Part shown: positions 1-10,281 of the stretch, piece after piece
Layout of the letters: every line of letters begins with the position of its first letter
Position numbering within the stretch: position 1 is the stretch's first letter
Source of the DNA: Scolecobasidium constrictum UM 578
Taxonomy: Eukaryota > Ascomycota > Dothideomycetes > Venturiales > Sympoventuriaceae
NCBI GenBank assembly: GCA_000611715.1
Contig: AZYM01000095.1
Coordinates: forward strand, 310,001 to 374,000
Reading direction: 5' to 3'
DNA length: 64,000 nt
Made by a program: the position numbers and the translations under genes
Notes under the pieces: model-generated
Databases searched by the model: none
What the model was told of the DNA's origin: nothing
What the model saw: the letters and a program-made list of their open reading frames with translations, nothing else

Positions 1-302
1 CAAAAGGATCAAGGGTATGCATGAGTATGGACTATGAGATCAAGACTGCTAACGATCACCACAGATGGGATTGAAGTACCGATTGATGAGTGTACGATAT
101 CGACAAATGCTCATTGGGATGGGCCTGTACCATATGGAGTGGCGTTCTGGCGGCCTGAGATACACCTGCCACTCCACTAGACACGCTACGTCTCAAAACA
201 TTCAGACCATGAACTTATATCCGACTGACAAAGACAGCAAGTCACAAGGTCTTCGAGGGTGTGCCATACTAGTTCTCGCTTATTGCTTCCTTTCTCTACA
301 CG
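1..302. other. Left edge, no gene recognised
   Basis: Short open frames occur on both strands but none has a recognisable motif or a convincing start and splice pattern. The stretch lies downstream of the minus-strand gene ending at 303 and could be its 3' region or that of a gene outside the window. Confidence 0.4.
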
Positions 303-2014
303 TCAGAGTCGCCACCAAGCACGCCTTTGGGCATCTAAACTGCCGCAAGTCTTCAGACCAAGCTTGCTCTTAGCGGTGCGGTTCAAGATCGTCAAGAGTT
401 GCTCGCGTTCGAAATCTTGGCCCTTGAGCCAACTGTAGAACTTTGATCTCCGCCTGTCCCAGTGCAACGGCTGATAACGAACTCCGAGGCTTGCACGGCC
501 ATGCTCGGTGTGTTCGTCCAGAGCAAGATTGCTGTGAGCCCTTGCGAGAGACTGCTCGATCTTATTAGACACCAGTCTCCTCTCTTCCGGTCCATCGATT
601 CCAGGTATGTTGGGCATGAGCACTTGAAGCTCCTCGGATGTGCGCGTTGGAATATGTATGGCTGACATCTTTGCGTGCTCCGTCTCGGCGTGTTTGCAAA
701 TGGCCTGTTGGAAGTCAGTCGAGATGCAGGACACTTGATCATCAGTCGGGCTTACTCTCACTCGTCGTGATTGCCAGCCGAGTATGCTACCTATAGCGTT
801 CTTCAACCCGCCCACTTGCTGTTCTTTCCGTCCGGCGAGCATTCGAAGGTACTCCAGATCGTCACAGATCTGTGCTTGTTCGGCACTGACAGCATCTGAT
901 GCCTCCAGCACGAGCTTGCCCAAATCATCCCTCGCTTTGTGGACCACTTCGGCAAATCCACACTCAGCGACATGGCTCATCACGTTGATTGATCCACACC
1001 TGGGAATCAGACTCGAGACAGCCTCCATCCTGGAACGCGCTTCGTCAGCATTCTGTATGACCAGATTGATATCGCTTTTTATCTTTGCATATTTCTCCAA
1101 TGGATATCTTATCACCTCATCTACGATCCTGCGCGGCACGCGCTCACGCTGCGACTGGTAGTAGCTATCTACATCCATCATGATGGAGATGGCGAGGACG
1201 ACAGAAACATCGCGATCAAGAGCGTGCGCCGTTCGACACCGCACGAATCTTGGCTTGGCTGCTTGAGTGCGTTCCGCAGGTTCGCTTCCCTACGATCGAG
1301 TGACCTTCCTCTGGATAGCTCTCGGAAGAGCTTGGTTTGAGGTTCTGGCGAACGCAAAGGCTTGGAGTCCTCGGGATAACTCTGTGTCCATGTCCGGTCA
1401 TTCGCTTGTGGAACGTCAGTCGAGCTGCTCGAGGTATCTGATCCTGGCGGTGAGGGCGGTGCACCTGCGCTGATTGCCCTTCGCTGATTGCGCTTTGCGA
1501 GCCATCTGGACTTCTCTGCCGCTTCGTACTCGTGGGCGTGCGCATCCGCGGCTTGGGCTTGATCCTGCGCCATTAGCTCCCGCTGCCTTGCTCGGGCTCT
1601 GTGCTGGCGCTGAGCCATTAGGCGGGCCATATCATCGTCGATGGAGGGCAGTTGATTCTGATGCAAATTTCGCACCACTGCCTCTTGATGCTTCGCCATC
1701 GCTTTGTTCTCGCGTCCATCGACATCAAGCGACTCCTGGAGCGCATTTCCGGGCTGGCGGCTCGTGCGACGTCCTCAGCCAGATGGTGTCCTCCTGGCAT
1801 CTCTCGTGGCGGCTGTCTCAGGATTTCCAGCAGAGACATCCGTAGTCGTAGCCTGCGATGTCACTCTTCTGCGTCGACCTTTGCCAGTCATTTTGCTGGT
1901 GGGTGTGTTGTCTCGTGAAGCTCGTTCTGGAGATGTTGCAATCCTGTAGCCGATACCCAGCGCAGCGCTGCCAAAGATTATGGCTGAAATTGCTTTTGGC
2001 GTGACATTGGACAT
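303..2014 (-). CDS. Unrecognised fungal protein, probably three exons, about 500 residues
   Basis: I do not recognise the family. The ATG at 2014 opens a frame with a short hydrophobic N-terminal stretch (residues about 8-22) followed by a basic, Ser/Thr-rich region. That frame meets a TGA at 1775-1777, then continues coding-like down to about 1245. A GT-AG intron at 1837-1736 (102 bases) or 1837-1754 (84 bases) removes the TGA and keeps the frame. A second intron, about 1244-1165, joins to the frame that ends at 303. The middle part is rich in Gln, Ala, Arg and Glu with coiled-coil character. The C-terminal part, about 285 residues, is mixed and probably helical. With these joins the total is about 509 residues. 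The hydrophobic N-terminus could be a membrane anchor or organelle signal; that is inference. Splice choices are uncertain because both donors are weak. Confidence 0.5.
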
Positions 2015-2671
2015 CGGCGAGGTCAGTCAGTGAAAGGGAAGCCGGTGAAGCAACAATGCGTTCGTCTGAGGAGAAAAGGTCTTGTGGTGCCTACGTGCAT
2101 TCCTAAAGATAGGTAAACAATGCGAGTCAATAATAGAGAACACTCCTCTGGAGCATAGCACGTGCTCAGAGGGCCGTGTTATGTACGCGATGTCAAGTGT
2201 CTGTACAGCGTCAACTAACGATCTATGTGAATTAACTCATATTTTTGTATTCCTCATAAACCTGAAGCTGTGTCCACGCTCAAACTTTCATGCCACATAT
2301 CATTCCGCTGATTTCAGTTTGTTCGAAAAAGTTATGAACCGAGGCATGACGAGGCAATGCTTGCTTCCCAACTGCTCAAGTCAACATGATTTTTATTCTG
2401 ATTCATCCTCTCGTTTGCGCACTGGGAAGAAGCTCGGAGTCGGCATTAGCTGATTCGGAGGACCGATTCGGTTATGCCGTATTCTGACTCCGCCCTTGGA
2501 TGCTACGAGACCTAAGGAGTCATCATTCTATCGCATGCTCAGTTTGTTGTCTCAAATTCTGCTTGACATCATTCTTTCCTGGTCTTCATATTGTTAAGAC
2601 TTGGTTCATTTAGATCATCTCTCGTACTGGAGCTTCTCTGTCCTTCGCACAACTACTGTGCAGCGACGAAA
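2015..2671. other. Intergenic region between divergent genes
   Basis: 657 bases between the starts of the unrecognised minus-strand gene and the plus-strand acetyltransferase. It presumably carries both promoters. The part at 2200-2420 is AT-richer than its surroundings. No motif was identified with confidence. Confidence 0.4.
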
Positions 2672-3358
2672 ATGCCACTCAAAGTCCTGCCTCTTGCTGC
2701 TGGGGATACTCGAAGCTGGGCAGAGATTTATTATCCAGCTTTCTCGCCAGGGACAATTGGGATTCTGTGGAAAGAGAAGCCATCTGAAGAATCGATCACT
2801 GGCTTCGGGGACGCATTGAAAAGCGGCCTAGAGAAGCCAGAAACGCACGCCTTCAAGTGTGTAGACACGGATCTGAACGACAAGATCATAGCTGTTGCTA
2901 AATGGTCTGTTTATGAAAAGCCTCGGTCCATGGAGGAGGTTGAGGAAGGCTTCGTGCTACGCAAAACCTTCCCAGAAGACAACGTCGATGCCAGGCGTGA
3001 ATTCATGCAGGGCATCTGGGACAGCAGACGCGAGTTCATGGGAGGCCAGCCGCATGTCATTCTGGACACTCTCATCTGCCATCCTGATCACCATCGGCGG
3101 GGTGCAGGCCGCATGTTGATGCAGTGGGGACTTGACAAGGCCGATGAGTTAGGTCTGCCTGCTTACTTGGAAGGAAGCGCAGCTGGAGTTCGCTTGTATC
3201 AAAGTGTTGGCTTCGAGCCTCAGAAGGAGCTGATATTCGACGCGACCAAGTACGGTGGCAGAGCGAAGGATGTACACATGGTGAGTGGTCATATGAATCT
3301 CGAGCATGTAGCTGATATGCTGAAGGCGATGATACGACCTCCAAAACCATCAACTTGA
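2672..3358 (+). CDS. GNAT-family N-acetyltransferase
   Basis: A single-exon gene of 228 residues. The ATG at 2672 is preferred over an earlier in-frame start because the product then begins MPLKVLPLAAGD, a common N-terminus in fungal GNAT proteins, and the ATG has a good context (A at -3). The acetyl-CoA binding motif A is visible as a strand ending LDTLICHPDHH, followed by RRGAGRMLM (R-R-G-x-G pattern) around residues 140-155. Motif B follows as LYQSVGFEP near residue 185. Proteins of this type transfer an acetyl group from acetyl-CoA to an amine; the substrate cannot be read from the sequence. No signal peptide or membrane segment is seen, so it is probably cytosolic. Confidence 0.85.
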   Translation: MPLKVLPLAAGDTRSWAEIYYPAFSPGTIGILWKEKPSEESITGFGDALKSGLEKPETHAFKCVDTDLNDKIIAVAKWSVYEKPRSMEEVEEGFVLRKTFPEDNVDARREFMQGIWDSRREFMGGQPHVILDTLICHPDHHRRGAGRMLMQWGLDKADELGLPAYLEGSAAGVRLYQSVGFEPQKELIFDATKYGGRAKDVHMVSGHMNLEHVADMLKAMIRPPKPST

Positions 3359-3820
3359 TCTGATGGTGATGCCAATGATGAGATAGCGCGGTGAGTGGTG
3401 TCGCGGCTGGAGCTGAGTCCGACCTAGGGCAATTCAGTCTGCTGCTTTGGGACTAGAGTAGATCGCGATCGTCTTCGACTCGCGTGCCGAGTGCTCATTG
3501 CTCTCTCGTCCTTTCAACCGTGTCTCGTAGACTTGAGGACACGGAATGTGTATCGACTAGAGTAGATTGAGACGGAATCAGATCTAGCTAAATCAAATAA
3601 GGTTATTGATGAGCAGACATGGGAATGTGAGATCTCCATCTCCACCGGCGGCATCCCTGCCATGTCGCGGTTACGTCAGTGTTCGGTTCCTGCACGTGGC
3701 GGCACAAGCGCAACTTCCTCTGCGTCCTGCATGAGCATCATGGACATGCACAATTCTTTGCCAGCTTGGTATATAGCATGAGATCCCGTGCCAATTTCAC
3801 AGTACTCCACTTTTTCTCCA
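3359..3820. other. Intergenic region, with a possible coding leader of the histidine kinase
   Basis: A 13-base direct repeat (GACTAGAGTAGAT) occurs at 3451-3463 and 3555-3567. From 3662 a frame looks coding but is broken by TGA at 3779-3781, directly upstream of and in frame with the histidine kinase. Confidence 0.4.
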
Positions 3821-6695
3821 ATGGGTGGTCCTGTGATAGCCGTTGACGGTGCGGTAGAAAGTGTCTTGGAGCACAATCCGGGTATAGAAGCGCTACCAGG
3901 CTCAAGCGACCAACTCTGGTGAGGTTCGCTGCAGATGCTTTTCTTCTGTGAACGCTGACATGTTCCAGGGCGGGCTCTCCACTTGGTCCTATCGACAGCT
4001 GGAAACCAACGTTGAAAACCTTCGCCGCCGTAATCACAACGTTCCCGCACCCAGCAGCGCTGTTCTGGGGCGATGATCTCGTCTTGCTGCACAACCATGC
4101 GTGGAAGAATGCTGCAGATGGCGCTGCCGTGCAAGGAGGGCCACAGAAACAGAAGCTCGTCGACGAAGCGTTGAGCATCCTGAGGACGGCTATGCTGGGG
4201 AGGACACGACAAAGTCTGCAGGCGGAAATGTTCATGAACTCGAAAGCCCATGATGGTGTTTCATACCAAGCACTTTTGTCGCCTGTGATGGATAGGGAAG
4301 AGAAAGTGGCTAGTGGCGTCCTTGTGCAGTTGTTTCAGACGTCAGACAAACAAGAGGACAAGAAGAACGAGCAGAACAGCATTATGCGGCAGATCCAACA
4401 AGCTCTCAGTGGGAAAAGCGATGGAAACTCAGGCAACGCGAAAAACCTACTGGACGATCTACCACTGGACGAAAACCCATTCTTTCAGCGGTTCGCCGCT
4501 ATGTTGCCTACTGGTATGGCTATCTTGAATCACAAGGCGGAGGCAGTCTTCGTAAACGAGCAATTTTTCGAGCTGACGAGCTCGACGGGTTCAAGCTTCA
4601 AGGCTTGGCCACAATCTATACATCCGGAAGACTACGATCGAGTCATGGCGGCATACAAAAACTCGTTTGACCGGCCGGAACGGACCCTGCGAGTCGAATT
4701 TCGAACGATTGGCGAACAAGATGCCTGGCGTCTCCTCATGCTATCTCCGCTGGGCGACAGCCGCATGAGAGATGAGTCGATAGAGAAGTATGGCGGATTC
4801 ATCTGCGCTGTTATAGACATTACGCCGAACAAAGCGCAAGAGCTTGCACAGAAAAAGGCAGCGCAGGAGGCAGTTGAACGAAAGGAGCAGCAGGAGCGAT
4901 TTATCGACATGATCAGTCACGAGATCCGCAATCCCCTTTCAGCGGTCCTGCACTGTGCAGAGGAGATAACGGAGATCGTGGAGCCACGAAAAGCAGCAAA
5001 TGCACAATTTTCCGAAGAGGATACATCAGCTCTGTCCGAGAGCGCAGAGACCATTAAGCTATGTGTTGCGCACCAGAAGAACATCGTGGACGACATACTA
5101 TCTTTCTCAAAGCTGGACGCATCAATGTTATCATTATGCCCGAGATCAGTCCAGCCGAAACGACAAATGGGTGACTCGCTCAAAATGTTCCAGCCAGAGA
5201 TCAAAAAGCAGCAGATGAAACTGGACTACAAAATAGACACCTCCTTCGAAGAGCTTTCCGTGGATTGGGTCAAAGCAGATCTGGTCAGGATATCTCAAAT
5301 TCTTGTCAACCTCGTCACCAATGCAATCAAATTCACCGCAAGGAAAGACGGCGAGAAGAAAATCACCTGCATGATGGGAGCATCTGTTGATCGACCAACA
5401 TCGTAAGTGCTTTTTCCATGCTGCATGCAGTGTACATATGCTGACAATTCCTCTCCTTAGATATCCTCCAAACGTAGTCTTCTTCGACACCGAGGACATG
5501 GGCTTCAGAATGGATGGAACAAACACCAGCGAATGGGGCAACGGGCAGGCCCTGTACCTCATGATCGCTGTCAAAGACACCGGCATCGGGATCAGTAATG
5601 ACAACCAGAAGAAGCTGTTTCAACGCTTTAGACAAGCTACACCCAAGACGGAAGAGTCGTATGGAGGCTCGGGTCTTGGTCTGATGATTTCACGAAAGTT
5701 ATGTCAATTGCATGGCGGCGAGATTGGAGTCAGCTCGATTGAAGGAGTCGGTTCAACCTTCGGCTTCTTCTTCCGCGTCCGACGTGTTCAAGGAAAAGCA
5801 AAGGATGTCCAAGACAAGGACCAGATGCAATCAGACGATCTAATGAAGCATCTGCATGTATCCCCTCCCAAACCACTAAACTCCGCTAATACTGACCTTT
5901 AGCGCCAGGCATTCTGTTACCAAAGGCAAAGCTCCAATTGAAGATGTCAGCGACGAAAACAAAGACGAAAATCTTAGGAATCCAAGCGTAGTCGAGACCG
6001 ATTCGGCTAGCTCAAATGCCAAAGGCGACGAAAAGTTCCAGCATACAGCAGAAATAGCGTCACATGTCCTTGAAGGCAAAGGAGATGAATATGGCCAGAA
6101 GTCAAGGCCTCCAAACAGCCGTACGAATTCATCCACATCAGTCGCAGGCAAGCGTCAAACCCAGCTCGAACGAATGCAGGCGAGAACAGATTCGGACCAG
6201 AGCACAGTGAAGCTCAAGAGGACAGAAACGCGAGCACACGTTCTCCTGGTGGAGGACAATGCCATAAATCAACGAATCCTCAAGCGCAAGCTGGAGGCGA
6301 AGAAGTTCAAGGTGACAACGGCGAACAACGGTCGAGAAGCCGTGAATACCGTAAAGGAGAATCTTCACGTTGACGACAGCGCCGCCGAAACTCCCACTGA
6401 TCACTTTGACGTGATCCTGATGGACCAAGAGATGCCGGTCCTGGACGGGAATGCAGCCACAAAAGAGATTCGCCAACTTGAGAAGGATGGCGAGATCGTC
6501 ACGATACCCATTCTCGGAGTGACAGCGAATGTGAGAGAACCTCAAAAGGATGAAATGCGATCGGCAGGCATGAACGATGTGATATCGAAGCCGTACTCGA
6601 TGGAGGATCTGATCGGGAGGATCGAGGGCTTAGTAGTGAGCAATGCTGAGGGACAGAGAAGTGAAGTATCGCACGCAGAGGCTGATGGCGGTTGA
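3821..6695 (+). CDS. Hybrid histidine kinase / response regulator
   Basis: A two-component sensor that autophosphorylates on His and passes the phosphate to its own receiver Asp, normally onward to a HPt protein. Exons are 3821-3918, 3969-5402, 5461-5853 and 5903-6695, giving 905 residues. Visible in order: a PAS/GAF-like N-terminus with SPLGPIDSW and LFWGDDLVLLHNHAW; a PAS-like segment (about residues 165-300); the H-box FIDMISHEIRNPLSAVLH with His350; N-box ILVNLVTNAIKFTA; G boxes DTGIGIS and GSGLGLMIS; a Ser/Lys-rich linker; and a receiver with LLVEDN, phospho-acceptor Asp816 in ILMDQEMPVLDG, and Lys871 in SKPY. No membrane segment is seen, so it is a soluble sensor. The third intron fits only as a GC-AG intron (GCATGT donor at 5854). 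The start is uncertain: the same frame runs upstream to ATG 3662 but has a TGA at 3779. Confidence 0.85.
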
Positions 6696-7564
6696 GCGCG
6701 CCAGCTCCTTTCAGTGGCTCCTGACGATACCTGGCTGGTGAAGTCTGCAATACCTAGGTCTTTCAGCGCTTCCGAACATAGAGCATATATTAATACCAAG
6801 CGAAGTCTCCCTCGCTCCCGTCCGAAGTTTACAGCTCCATGCAGGTAGGGTGAGTCTGCTTTCGGATCATGAATGATCTCACGGCGTGAATGGCGAGCAC
6901 GTAAAGACATCAGAACTCCAGAACTCGAGCAGAGAACGGAGAAGACGATGAAGCTTTGTAGATCCAACTAAATGGAGACCCCGACGACAGACAGGGATCA
7001 GCAACGGCTATACGCGGGGCGATTCGCTACGAGATCTTCGCGACAGACCAATCACACTGCGAGGAAGCGTACAGCCTCCCAAAGTCGCCACACCAAAGGA
7101 CCGTGTGGCAGTCTATCGTGCCCGTGATCTTTGTCGATCCTGAAACTGCGGAGTCATTTCTCCTGTTCCTGCTTTGTGTGTGCGTTCCTAGCGTCTGTCG
7201 TTTTCATCGCTCCTCTGCTGCGCGCATTCATTGTTCCGGGCTCGAATTGTATACACAGACTATCGCGGGGGGCTGGGATTTGGGCGGCGACTCTCTCGAA
7301 AGAGTGAGACAAGGATACATCCTCGTCGAGGGCTGCAGACGCAGGTCCCAAGAGCAGTCACTGTTGAGGTTGGTGTTGCGCACACCTCTCTCTCGGGCAT
7401 TCTCCCCTTCACTCGACCGTTGCGAACCGTCCTCTTCGTCCCGCCTCGCGCACTTTCGAGATCTCGCATCGCGGTCACCCACAACAACATCACGAGCACG
7501 CGCAAAGCCTTTTGCTGGATGACTTGACCCCTCGTTACCGTCCAGCCTCGCCCGATTCGCGACA
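6696..7564. other. Intergenic region with pyrimidine-rich leader
   Basis: 869 bases between the histidine kinase stop and the BTB-like gene. The part at 7380-7560 is rich in C and T, as is common in fungal promoters and 5' leaders. No further gene is supported. Confidence 0.4.
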
Positions 7565-9136
7565 ATGGTGAGCTATCCCGAAGACAGCTCCACGCGAACG
7601 AGCGTCTCGAGCGGCGTAAGGAGCCAGCGCTCGGCTTCGATCACAAGCAGCTCTCGAGCTCCGATGTCGACTGTGCGTCGGCATCACCGACATCCACGAT
7701 CGCATGCCGGAGGTGGAGGAGGCGGCTCCGTACAGTTGCAGAACGAGTTCCCATTATTCCTACAGACAGGCGACGTGGAGATCGTTATCAAGAACGCGAA
7801 GAGGGAGCAGAGATATGTGCTGCATCGACTGATTCTTGCGCAATGCTCGGGTTTCTTTGAAGCAGGCACGAGCGAGGAATGGAGCGCATCGGGGACGCAG
7901 GTTCCACAGGATTCAAGTAGCTCAATATTAGGCAGAGGAAGCAGCGAGGCTAAGAGGTGGAGATATGAGTTGGACTGGGGCAGCGGAGCAGATGATATAC
8001 CAATGCTGGTGAAAAAGCCTCCCACGTCGGCAAGCTTTACCACCGATTACTCCTCGAGACCGCCGCCTTTACGCGCAAAGCCTCCTCCGTCATCCTCGAA
8101 TGGCTTCTTCAGAAGCATGGCCAATTTCACCTCGTTGAATTTGCCTCAGCAAGCGCAAGGACCCGAAGATCCCGAGGACGAAATCTTTCAAACCTATGAT
8201 AACCTCTTCCGCGCATTCTACAACTACCCACCTATGCTCGAGTCGCTCCAGATCGCCGAAGCTTATGTACAATGCAAGCAGCTGGTCCAAATGGCAGATA
8301 TGTATGATGCGCTGGAGGTGATAGGCCCGCGAATAGATCATCATCTACTGCGATTTCATGGACGACTGTGGAAACAGATCGCGAAGTACCCGCCGTCATA
8401 CCTGAAGCTGGGCTATCTAGCACGATCGAAGGCAATATTCCAAGAAGCACTAATCCACGTAGTGGGCCAATGGCCCGCAGGACAACATCAATTACGAAAT
8501 CATGTACCTACGGCTGTTATCGAAATGATCGAGGACAAGGTCGACGAGCTCGAGGAAACGAAAGCACGAGTAGAGGCAAAGTTATGGCGGCTCACGTTGA
8601 CGACTTCAAGGGGAGAGAGAGTCACTCCACACAACGCATGGCTGGATTGGCAGATGATGAGTCTGTGGAGACAATGGTTCGCCGAGAACACGACTCCTCA
8701 GCCTGTTTCGATATTGAAAGCACCACCATCTTCGTCAGGAAGCCACTCCCACCGCGGCAGCTCACGAGACGCTCGATCCACAAGCAGCGCAAGGGCATCG
8801 TCACAATCGACTGCGATCATACCAGCTAGAGGCTCTTCTCTCCAACAGCCACTGAACACTGGTCGTATTTTCCGGCTGATAGGTTCAGGCGGCTCATCAT
8901 ATCTGGGCCATGACGAGGTGAAGCGCTTCCTGAAGATCAGTCCCGAGCTATATAGCCGTGAGACTGTGCGGCGAGGAGAGCGACGACTCGACGAGCTCAA
9001 GAATCTGGCCAAGGATGCTGTAAAACCGCTGATGCGGAACTTCCTCGAGCTCGATTTGCGAGAAGGTGGTTTGCCATATCTGGTCTGCACCAAGATGGAG
9101 GCAAGAGATTGGCAGCTTGTGTTTGGGGATGACTGA
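7565..9136 (+). CDS. BTB/POZ-like domain protein with a long internal insertion
   Basis: A single-exon gene of 523 residues. After a Ser/Arg-rich, low-complexity N-terminus comes a BTB-like start: FLQTGDVEIVIKN, then YVLHRLILAQCSGFFEAG (about residues 64-102), the usual pattern in which a stored side-chain set and a HxxxL motif precede SxFF. The second half of a BTB fold appears only after about 100 residues of Ser/Pro-rich sequence, as YDNLFRAFYNYPP and VQMADMYDALEV (from about residue 212). The C-terminal 250 residues are helical and Ser-rich, without a recognised domain. BTB domains mediate dimerisation or cullin-3 binding; which applies here is unknown. The ATG at 7565 opens the frame. 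Confidence 0.75.
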   Translation: MVSYPEDSSTRTSVSSGVRSQRSASITSSSRAPMSTVRRHHRHPRSHAGGGGGGSVQLQNEFPLFLQTGDVEIVIKNAKREQRYVLHRLILAQCSGFFEAGTSEEWSASGTQVPQDSSSSILGRGSSEAKRWRYELDWGSGADDIPMLVKKPPTSASFTTDYSSRPPPLRAKPPPSSSNGFFRSMANFTSLNLPQQAQGPEDPEDEIFQTYDNLFRAFYNYPPMLESLQIAEAYVQCKQLVQMADMYDALEVIGPRIDHHLLRFHGRLWKQIAKYPPSYLKLGYLARSKAIFQEALIHVVGQWPAGQHQLRNHVPTAVIEMIEDKVDELEETKARVEAKLWRLTLTTSRGERVTPHNAWLDWQMMSLWRQWFAENTTPQPVSILKAPPSSSGSHSHRGSSRDARSTSSARASSQSTAIIPARGSSLQQPLNTGRIFRLIGSGGSSYLGHDEVKRFLKISPELYSRETVRRGERRLDELKNLAKDAVKPLMRNFLELDLREGGLPYLVCTKMEARDWQLVFGDD

Positions 9137-10281
9137 GCATTTTGCTCCGCAGATGGCAAGTGATGGTGGTGGTGCGGCAAGCTTACTCTTCTTCGACTTA
9201 TACCCCGAGGTTTTGGCAATGGTTTTGATGATACGAGGTTCACGAATAATGTGTTGTACGAAGATGATCTCTCATAATGCTGGACATAATGGGATAGTCT
9301 GTCGAAGACGAAATCAACGTTCATATGAATCAACGTTCATACGAATCAAGCTCTTCGAAAGTGATTTCCTAGCTGAATGTTCTCAGATCTCCCTGCAGCG
9401 TTGTTTGCAATACCCGATGTTTCCCGCGCAATGCCTGAAAGTGAACGATGATCGCATCACTTGCGAGGTGAGCATTAAGGAGTTGGCTTTGCGTATCCTT
9501 CAGATCGTGCTGGAACACGCACTCATTGCGGCTGCGGCGCGTGGTAAATCGGTGCTCGACAAGCTCACTGAAGGGTTTCACACCATGAGTAGGACGACAT
9601 ATACGCCGCAAATTCAGGCGGTGTTGAAACGAGCAATTAGAACAAGTGCTCTTGAGACGTGGATTGACTGTAGCCGTGGCATATCAACGTCATGGCGACT
9701 TCAAAAGAGGTTTCTGATTGAAGTCCTCTAAGATAGCAAACCATCAGGCAGTGTGCGTCATGCCTGCACTAGGGAAGACCGGAAGATTATTTTGATATTG
9801 CATTGTGACCATTCCAAAGTTGATTTATATTTCTGGAGATCACCAAAAATGATTTCAGCTCACTGCGAGCTCAAGAATGATACCAAGCATGACCAGTTTT
9901 CGTGGTTGTGCTGAGAAGCATGATTCAGGTGGTTCCTGGGGTGGTGGACAAGAGAGCAGGAGAGAAAAGGAAGAAGGCACGGCGGACTAAGCGCAAGCCA
10001 CCATTCCATATGTAGACTAGCTCCCCGACCAGACGCGATCGTTCTTTCCTTTCTTGACCAGTACCCAGAATGCCGCACCTGCCAGGTGCATCTGCAAGCT
10101 ATTTCACCACTTCCGCCAACACATTCTCCTTCAAACACTGCAAACCACCGACAATCTCACAACGACACGTCTAGGCATCGATTTCGCGGTCCTAACGCCA
10201 TTGTACCACTCGGCGCAATCGACTTTGGACGCGATATAAATTTATCTCCGCGTGTATTCCGTCATACGCCGTCCAGGCAAT
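9137..10281. other. Intergenic region upstream of the ISWI gene
   Basis: 1145 bases. A frame at 9066-9731 overlaps the 3' end of the BTB-like gene and shows no family motif. A short tandem duplication lies at 9312-9343. The last 250 bases are CT-rich and likely serve as promoter and leader of the ISWI gene. Confidence 0.4.
9312..9343. repeat. Tandem duplication, two 16-base units
   Basis: Two adjacent units, AATCAACGTTCATATG (9312-9327) and AATCAACGTTCATACG (9328-9343), differ at one base. Each contains AACGTT. A third partial copy (AATCAA) follows. Confidence 0.85.

Noticed and set aside
1775..1777. Stop-codon recoding in the first gene
   Set aside because: A 102- or 84-base GT-AG intron starting at 1837 removes the TGA and keeps the frame, so splicing is a simpler explanation than readthrough.
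3676..4251. Minus-strand frames opposite the start of the histidine kinase as separate genes
   Set aside because: They are antisense to clear kinase-coding sequence, have no motif, and one begins at a non-ATG codon.
9066..9731. Plus-strand 221-codon frame after the BTB-like gene
   Set aside because: It overlaps the BTB-like 3' end in another frame, has no domain and includes the tandem duplication.
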